A model generated the notes under the pieces. The model did no database searches. It saw only the letters and a list, made by a program, of their open reading frames with translations, and had not been told where the DNA came from. This document shows, piece after piece, positions 6,178-10,773 of a stretch of 10,773 nucleotides of DNA. Position 1 is the first letter of the stretch; every line of letters begins with the position of its first letter. The position numbers were made by a program, and so were the translations under genes. The DNA comes from Thermoflexales bacterium (GTDB lineage: Bacteria; Chloroflexota; Anaerolineae; B4-G1): NCBI GenBank assembly GCA_007118795.1, contig SKQX01000102.1, forward strand, positions 1 to 10,773, written 5' to 3'.

Positions 6178-7236
6178 TTATCGGTCGCCGTCGGGGACCA
6201 GCGTCACCGCTGCCGGCCCGGCGTGCAGCCCCACCCGCTGCCCGGCGCGGACGTCCGCGTCGGGAGGAAGCCGGATGTGGAGTTGCTCAACCCCTGCCGC
6301 TGCGCCCACGTCTACCATCGCGTCGAGAGTGCTTCCGCCGTAGGTCAGCCCGGTGATGGTCCCGTGGATCTCGCCGTTGTCGGTCACCTGGATACGATCG
6401 GGCCTGATGCAGGCGTAGACGGGATCATCGGCTTTGAAAGCGTGGTTGCCCGGACAGGGCAGCGTTCCTAAGCCCGTGTGTACCGATCTGCCATCGGTGC
6501 CCACGACGCCCTTGAGCAGGTTCCTCTGTCCCATGAAAGTCGCCACGAACCGGTTGGCGGGAGACCCAAAGATCTCCCGGGGTGAGCCTGTTTGCTCGAC
6601 GGTGCCATCGTTGAGCACCACGATGCGGTCGGAGATGCCCAGCGCGTCGGCGTGATCGTGGGAGACAAGGATCGCCGTGGCCTTTGCAGCCCTGAGGATG
6701 CGTCGCAGCTCGAGACGCATATGTGTCCGCAGGGCGGCATCTAGGTTACTGAAGGGCTCGTCCAACAGCACCACCACGGGGCGCCGGGCCAGCGCTCGCG
6801 CCAGCGCCACCCGCTGCTGCTCTCCACCTGAAAGCTCGTACGGGTAGCGGGACTCGTATCCCGTCAGATCCACCAGGGCCAGCATCTCCTTGATCCGCCC
6901 CTGGCGGTCGGGACCTCGGTAGCCGAAGCCGATATTGCGCGCCACTGTCAGGTGTGGGAAGAGGGCGTAGTCCTGGAACACCATCCCGACGCCCCGCTTC
7001 TCCGGCGGAACCCAGGTACCCTCGCCGCTGACGAGGCGGCCGGCGAGCAGCACTTCGCCCGCCTCGGCTCGCTCAAACCCGGCGACAAGGCGTAGCACGG
7101 TAGTCTTGCCGCTGCCGCTCGGTCCCAGCAGGGTGACCAACGATCCCGGTTGGACGGCCAGCGACAGGGACCGGACCGCCGCGACTCGGCCTCCGGGATA
7201 GGTCTTCGTCACCTGTCGTAATTCGATAGCGGGCAT
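6178..7236 (-). CDS. fbpC: Ferric-iron ABC transporter, ATP-binding subunit (FbpC-like)
   Basis: The energising subunit of a binding-protein-dependent importer at the cytoplasmic face. The 352-residue protein shows Walker A GPSGSGKTT (38-46), Q-loop Q88 in VFQDYALFP, signature LSGGEQQ (135-141), Walker B VVVLLDEP (154-161), D-loop SNLD and H-loop H193 in VSHD. The last 120 or so residues form a TOBE-like regulatory domain, with CIRPDRIQV typical of the FbpC/PotA/CysA branch. Length is normal for FbpC. The ATG at 7234-7236 has a GAG ribosome site 7 nt upstream, only 14 bp after the permease stop, so the two are co-transcribed and perhaps translationally coupled. Iron specificity comes from the permease and binding protein; the ATPase alone could serve sulfate, spermidine or thiamine transport. 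Confidence 0.9.
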   Translation of the reverse strand: MPAIELRQVTKTYPGGRVAAVRSLSLAVQPGSLVTLLGPSGSGKTTVLRLVAGFERAEAGEVLLAGRLVSGEGTWVPPEKRGVGMVFQDYALFPHLTVARNIGFGYRGPDRQGRIKEMLALVDLTGYESRYPYELSGGEQQRVALARALARRPVVVLLDEPFSNLDAALRTHMRLELRRILRAAKATAILVSHDHADALGISDRIVVLNDGTVEQTGSPREIFGSPANRFVATFMGQRNLLKGVVGTDGRSVHTGLGTLPCPGNHAFKADDPVYACIRPDRIQVTDNGEIHGTITGLTYGGSTLDAMVDVGAAAGVEQLHIRLPPDADVRAGQRVGLHAGPAAVTLVPDGDR

Positions 7237-7250
7237 AGGTTAGCTCTTTT

Positions 7251-8903
7251 CTAATATCTGCTCAGCAACCATTTCAGCGGAAGCACCGAGACTAACACGA
7301 TCAGAAGCGCTGCCGGCCCAGCCATATGGTAGACTGCCTCGCTCGATTCCACCCAGACCCTCACCGCCAGCGTGTCGAATCCCGGCGGCCGCAGAACCAG
7401 GGTAACAGGCAGCTCCTTGATGGCGCTGACGAAGACCAGGGCAGCGGCCGCCAGCAGGCCTGGTGAGATCAACGGCACGATCACCGTGACCAGCACCTTC
7501 CATGGTGGATAGCCCAGACCTCGGGCCGCCTCGTCGACTCTGGGGGAGATCAGGCTCAGAGAAGCGTTACCGTATTGCAGCGCCTGACCCATGAAGCGAA
7601 TGAGGTACGCCACCACCAGCAGCAGAGCGGTGTTATATAGCCAGGGTATATGGGTGTTGAAGATGAAGATGATGCCCAGGCCGACGATGACACCTGGCAG
7701 CGCGTACCCCGACCCGCTCAGTTTGTCTATCAGGGCCGAGGGGAGCGAAGGATGGCGGGCTCGCAGATAGACGACGGGCAGCGCCAGAGCCGCCGAAGCA
7801 AGCGCTGCCCATCCTGCCACCCTCACACTGTTGAGCCCATACACCCAGAATCTGCTGTCGAGGGCCCCGCGGCTGATGCCCTGCACAGACCAGTAGACGA
7901 GAACCGCTAGCGGCACCACGACGGCCAGGCCCACGACGCTCACCACCCACAGAAGCCCGACTGGCCTCCAGGCCCCCAGGTCCAGCGTCTCTACGGATCG
8001 ATAGTTGTTGTTGGTCTGGTGAAATCTCCGACGCTTTCGCGTGGTCCGCTCGAAGGCCAGGACCGCGACCGTCAGAGCGATCAGAACGGTGCTCAGAACG
8101 GTGGCTGCCGTCCGGTTGAAGCTCTCCATCTGGTAGTAGATGGCCGAGGTGAAGGTGTTGAAGCGGAGCAACGCAACCACACCGAACTCCGAGAGGGTGC
8201 AGAGGGCAGTCAAGACGGCGCCGGCACCGATGGCAGGGCGCAGAAAGGGGATGGTGACCCGCCAGAAGACGGCCCATGGGCCGAGACCTTGGGCCCGGGC
8301 AGTTTCCTCGAAGGACCGATTCATGCGCCTCAGGGCGGCACCGACCACGAGGAAGACGTAAGGAAACTTGAACAGCGTCAGGACCAGCAGGACGCCCCAG
8401 AAGGAGTAGAGGTTGAAGGGTACCCTGCCCCGAGCGGACCGGACCAGGCCCTGAGGGCCAAGGACCATAATGTAGGCAACTGCCCCAACGTAGGAGGGCA
8501 TCATCAGCGGGAGCGCCAGCAGCCAACGCCACACCCTTCTCCCGGGTACGTCACACCGGTAGACCAGCCACGCCAGGGAGACGCCCACCAGGACGCTCAA
8601 GAACGTAGTCGCCAGGGTGAGGGTGACTGTACTCCACAGGAGCGCACGAATCCCAGAGTCCCACAACCTTAGCCACGTGTGAGATCCTGCCGAGGCGGAT
8701 CGCCACAGGACATAGGTGATCGGCGTTGCCATCACGACACCGATCACGAGCCCCAGGACCGCCAGCGGCAGACCCGGGGGATTGCCTTCCCACAGCCTGT
8801 CCCAAATCCGTCGCGGTCCCTTGGGAATCCTCACCCTGGGCCGTGGCTGGGCCGTCAAAACGTTGGGTCGCTGCAAACCAATGTCCGCCTCAGCTCTTTC
8901 CAT
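7251..8903 (-). CDS. fbpB: Ferric-iron ABC transporter, fused two-domain permease (FbpB-like)
   Basis: The membrane channel of the importer. Its 550 residues contain two tandem BPD_transp_1-type halves of about six helices each, as in FbpB/SfuB/HitB, so one polypeptide forms the whole pore. The first-half EAA loop that docks the ATPase is at about 199-219 (EETARAQGLG, then IPF). The second is at about 457-477 (DEAARGLGYPPW, then VPL). A basic linker, RKRRRFHQTNNNYRS, separates the halves near residues 289-303. The N-terminal 45 residues are hydrophilic and presumably cytoplasmic. The ATG at 8901-8903 follows AGAAGG by 8 nt. It lies 54 bp after the binding-protein gene and 14 bp before the ATPase gene, the standard A-B-C order. 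Thiamine permeases (ThiP) have a similar layout but the neighbouring binding protein is iron-type. Confidence 0.9.
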   Translation of the reverse strand: MERAEADIGLQRPNVLTAQPRPRVRIPKGPRRIWDRLWEGNPPGLPLAVLGLVIGVVMATPITYVLWRSASAGSHTWLRLWDSGIRALLWSTVTLTLATTFLSVLVGVSLAWLVYRCDVPGRRVWRWLLALPLMMPSYVGAVAYIMVLGPQGLVRSARGRVPFNLYSFWGVLLVLTLFKFPYVFLVVGAALRRMNRSFEETARAQGLGPWAVFWRVTIPFLRPAIGAGAVLTALCTLSEFGVVALLRFNTFTSAIYYQMESFNRTAATVLSTVLIALTVAVLAFERTTRKRRRFHQTNNNYRSVETLDLGAWRPVGLLWVVSVVGLAVVVPLAVLVYWSVQGISRGALDSRFWVYGLNSVRVAGWAALASAALALPVVYLRARHPSLPSALIDKLSGSGYALPGVIVGLGIIFIFNTHIPWLYNTALLLVVAYLIRFMGQALQYGNASLSLISPRVDEAARGLGYPPWKVLVTVIVPLISPGLLAAAALVFVSAIKELPVTLVLRPPGFDTLAVRVWVESSEAVYHMAGPAALLIVLVSVLPLKWLLSRY

Positions 8904-8957
8904 AGTGACTGCCTTCTGACTGCTCGCGACACGGTTGCTGGCGCCGCTGCGTGGGGC

Positions 8958-10049
8958 CTATCTCAGCTCCAGAGCAAGGCCCGCACGTTCGATGAACTCG
9001 CGGGTGTCCTCAAAGACCTCGCCCAGCCTGTCTAAGGGCATGCTGTGGACCTTGTAGTTGGAGATGGCGGCCGCTTCGCCCACGGCCTCAATGGAGGGGT
9101 TGATGGGGACTTCCATAGAGGCATACGAAAACTCACGCTGGTTCTCAGGCCGGAGAATCCACGTGAGGAAGCGGCGTGCGTTCTCAGCATTGGGCGCGCC
9201 CGCCACAAAAGCGACGCCAGCGGCGTTGACAACAGCTCCCATCTCGTCCTCACCCTGATCCGGATAGAGCACGCCTACGTTGTTGTGCGTGGGCTCCAAG
9301 AGCTGCTGATGGTAGTAGTAGTTGTTGACCAGCCCGAAGGCGAACTCGCCCCCGCCCACAGCGCGCCGTATGTCGCCATGGCCCTGCATGATGGCGCCGG
9401 CGTTCTCCATGACCCCAGCGATCCACTGCGCGGTCTTGGAGTCGCCCCACTCGTACCGGAGGGCGGAGATGTGCGCGATCATGCTGCCGTTTCCTCCCCG
9501 CGTGATGGCGAATTGGCCGGCCCACGTCGGGTTAGCCAGCTCCCAGATGGTCTGGGGCATCGCCTCGTCCGTGATGAGGTCCTTGTTGTACATCAACACC
9601 CGGGTCCGGGCCGAGAGTGCAAACCACGAATGATCGGCGGCGCGGTAGCGGGGATCGATGGACTCGATCCCCTCGGGCTCAAACCCCTGGAGGTGGCCGC
9701 CCATACGTAGGTACTCCAGAGCGCCCACGTCATTGGAGATGAAGATATCGGCTTGAACGTTCCGGCTTTCCTCCACGATGCGGTTCACCGCGCTACCACC
9801 GGCGTGCAAAGCCCGGACGGTGATTCCGGTCTCCTCCGCGAACCTGTGCAGCAACGGGTCGACGAACTGCTCGTTGCGCGCCGAGTAGACCACCAACTCA
9901 CCGGGCCCTTCGCCGCTGCCCCCAGCCGCCGGCCGAGCACAACTGACCAGCGCCACCAACGAGATGAGCACCGCGATCATGCCACCGATCACGACGGTCG
10001 GAAGAGGCCGTCGGTACGGGAGCCTGCCCGCGAACCTAGAATTGCGCAT
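8958..10049 (-). CDS. fbpA: Ferric-iron ABC transporter, substrate-binding lipoprotein (FbpA/FutA-like)
   Basis: The extracytoplasmic receptor for Fe(III). The 363-residue precursor starts with a basic segment and a hydrophobic stretch (about 17-35) ending in the lipobox LVSC, with C37 the lipidated residue; a Gly/Ser-rich linker follows. The mature part opens with ELVVYSARNEQFVDPLLHRF (51-70), the start typical of the FbpA/AfuA/FutA family. The run of tyrosines in NNYYYHQQ (Y244-Y246) matches the Fe(III)-phenolate ligands. Where FbpA has histidine in YSGRHE-like motifs this protein has N59-E60, so metal coordination may differ slightly. The C-terminal PINPSIEA is also family-like. The ATG at 10047-10049 follows AGGGGA by 8 nt. 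It leads the transporter operon. Molybdate, phosphonate or thiamine binding is less likely given the tyrosines. Confidence 0.9.
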   Translation of the reverse strand: MRNSRFAGRLPYRRPLPTVVIGGMIAVLISLVALVSCARPAAGGSGEGPGELVVYSARNEQFVDPLLHRFAEETGITVRALHAGGSAVNRIVEESRNVQADIFISNDVGALEYLRMGGHLQGFEPEGIESIDPRYRAADHSWFALSARTRVLMYNKDLITDEAMPQTIWELANPTWAGQFAITRGGNGSMIAHISALRYEWGDSKTAQWIAGVMENAGAIMQGHGDIRRAVGGGEFAFGLVNNYYYHQQLLEPTHNNVGVLYPDQGEDEMGAVVNAAGVAFVAGAPNAENARRFLTWILRPENQREFSYASMEVPINPSIEAVGEAAAISNYKVHSMPLDRLGEVFEDTREFIERAGLALELR

Positions 10050-10168
10050 AGAAGTGTTCCCCTTTCGCGTGCAGGAGGCAACCGAATGACATCCCCGCGC
10101 CGCACCCGACGGGGGCCTGGGCTTCCACCGCCCTCTGCCCGCACGTCCTTAATCCTACAACCGCATTT

Positions 10169-10372
10169 GTCATTCCGAGAACAGCCATGGTGCCCAGCTT
10201 GCCAAGGTCGCGCAGCGAACCCCAGGCCACGCACCACTCTGAATGCAAGAAACCGTCACACCTGTCATTCCGACCGGAGCGAAGCGGACCGGAGGAATCT
10301 CCCCTCTCGCCAGCGCTTCAACCGCCATCCCTGCACGGTTTCTTAGTAGGAGCGCCAGCGACGAGGAATCTC
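10169..10372. repeat. Cluster of REP-like intergenic repeats (one full copy and two partial)
   Basis: A full copy at 10264-10301 starts GTCATTCCGACCGGAGCG and ends CGGAGGAATCTC; its ends ATTCC and GGAAT are inverted and GGACCGGAG-type blocks recur inside. A head-only copy (GTCATTCCGAG, 10169-10179) and a tail-only copy (AGCGACGAGGAATCTC, 10357-10372) flank it, as if an outer copy had been split. Repeats of the form GTCATTCCGAGCGAAGCG...GGAATCTC are scattered in many environmental bacterial genomes, so this is probably one member of a dispersed family. It lies in the leader of the iron transporter and splits the predicted promoter from the genes. Confidence 0.6.
10247..10344. repeat. 98-bp unit with 10-bp terminal inverted repeats around the full repeat copy
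   Basis: AAGAAACCGT (10247-10256) and its exact complement ACGGTTTCTT (10335-10344) bracket the full GTCATTCCGA...GGAATCTC copy. A short non-coding unit with perfect terminal repeats resembles a miniature mobile element or a stem-forming REP doublet. No target-site duplication is obvious. No transposase is present in the window. Confidence 0.5.
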
Positions 10373-10577
10373 GGTCACCTAGACCAGAAACAAGCCGTCC
10401 GTCAGCGCTCCTGGGCCGACCAGGAAGCTCTGATAGCCGATGTGCGGTGGTAGGATAAAGGTCCCCCTGAGTCCAAGATCATTAAGTAAGAGTCACTGAT
10501 TCGGCTCGCAAGGCCACTGACCCCTGCCTACGGGATGCCCCCGCCCGTTCCCAACCTCTGCGAGTATAGCACACACA

Positions 10578-10606
10578 ATCCTAGCATACTTGACGAAGTT
10601 AGTCAA
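10578..10606 (-). promoter_or_regulatory. Predicted promoter reading toward the ferric-iron transporter
   Basis: On the minus strand TTGACT (-35, 10601-10606) is followed after exactly 17 bp by TAGGAT (-10, 10578-10583). That is five and four of six consensus bases. A second -10-like TATACT (10563-10568) lies further down but has no matching -35. Transcripts would have a leader of more than 500 nt before fbpA, crossing the repeat cluster, which is long. An additional promoter nearer fbpA may exist that I did not find. Confidence 0.45.
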
Positions 10607-10610
10607 GTAA
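10586..10610. promoter_or_regulatory. IscR type-1-like operator dyad
   Basis: TACTTGAC (10587-10594) and GTCAAGTA (10602-10609) are perfect inverted arms around a 7-nt centre. Over 25 bp the site agrees with the degenerate E. coli IscR type-1 consensus (ATASYYGACT ... AGTCRRSTAT) at 22 positions; the misses are positions 10, 13 and 25. It covers the -35 of the predicted minus-strand promoter, so a bound Rrf2/IscR protein would block RNA polymerase. The candidate binder is the Rrf2 protein at 3499-3942. The match is seen in the sequence; the binding is inferred. Confidence 0.6.
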
Positions 10611-10773
10611 TTGGTGTCTGTTTGTCTGTCAGCATGGATCGGTAGGCGCCATCTGGCGAGCGTGCGGTGCTACCTTCCGCTTTCTTCGAGCGAACGACCG
10701 TAGGGGCTCAACCCGAGTCTCTCTCGACCAGTATGGCTGATAGGGGTCCAGCGGATACTGCACTGCGAGCATC
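10611..10773. other. Right-edge sequence without a recognised gene
   Basis: Nothing here is assignable. A minus-strand frame from the edge (ATG at 10771-10773) stays open to a TGA near 10625 for about 48 codons. It lacks a visible ribosome site and a recognisable product; a plus-strand frame from ATG at 10734 runs off the edge after 13 codons. A small CGCCA-TC-TGGCG stem lies near 10649-10660. A gene could start just beyond the window. Confidence 0.4.

Noticed and set aside
8019..8672. 217-codon plus-strand frame
   Set aside because: Lies antisense to the clearly recognisable permease gene; its composition (Gln, Asp, Gly, Pro) is that of a shadow frame.
9045..9710. 221-codon plus-strand frame
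   Set aside because: Antisense shadow of the iron-binding lipoprotein gene, with no family features.
4897..10500. 13-base inverted repeat (4897-4909 and 10488-10500, ATCAGTGACTCTT) that brackets the whole iron block like transposon ends
   Set aside because: A 13-base inverted match is expected about once by chance in a window of this size, similarity stops at the 13 bases, and there is no transposase or target duplication.

Overview
The window is GC-rich bacterial DNA with two gene blocks, all transcribed on the minus strand, separated by about 1.6 kb with no convincing gene. The lineage cannot be fixed. The fused two-domain ferric-iron permease, a lipoprotein-type binding protein, a DoxX protein of this form and the GTCATTCCGA...GGAATCTC type intergenic repeat would suit a Chloroflexota-like or related environmental bacterium. 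That is inference only.

Block 1 (1-4002, read right to left) is an assimilatory sulfate reduction operon. A consensus sigma70-type promoter (-35 at 3997-4002, 17 bp spacer, -10 at 3974-3979) precedes an Rrf2/IscR-type regulator (3499-3942). Then come an APS/PAPS reductase with iron-sulfur cysteines (2580-3353), a PLP-dependent cysteine synthase (1480-2463) and a siroheme nitrite/sulfite reductase that runs off the left edge (1-1421). Together they would take activated sulfate to sulfite, sulfide and cysteine. ATP sulfurylase is not in the window.

Between the blocks (4012-5653) there are GC-rich hairpins, one doubtful small membrane-protein ORF, and a plus-strand T-box-like element. The T-box sequence is at 5430-5443 and a strong hairpin at 5478-5508. 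It is followed by a possible three-way-junction fold and has no recognisable gene behind it.

Block 2 (5654-10049, read right to left) is a ferric-iron ABC transporter: a lipoprotein iron-binding protein, a fused two-domain permease and an ATPase with a TOBE-like tail. A DoxX-family membrane protein follows. Upstream, 10050-10610 holds REP-like repeat copies and, at its far end, a predicted minus-strand promoter. Its -35 hexamer lies inside a dyad (10586-10610) that fits the E. coli IscR type-1 site at 22 of 25 positions.

The unifying hypothesis is that the Rrf2/IscR-like protein senses Fe-S or iron status and links iron uptake (block 2) to the Fe-S-rich sulfur assimilation pathway (block 1). 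The sequence supports the parts. The regulatory link itself is inference.
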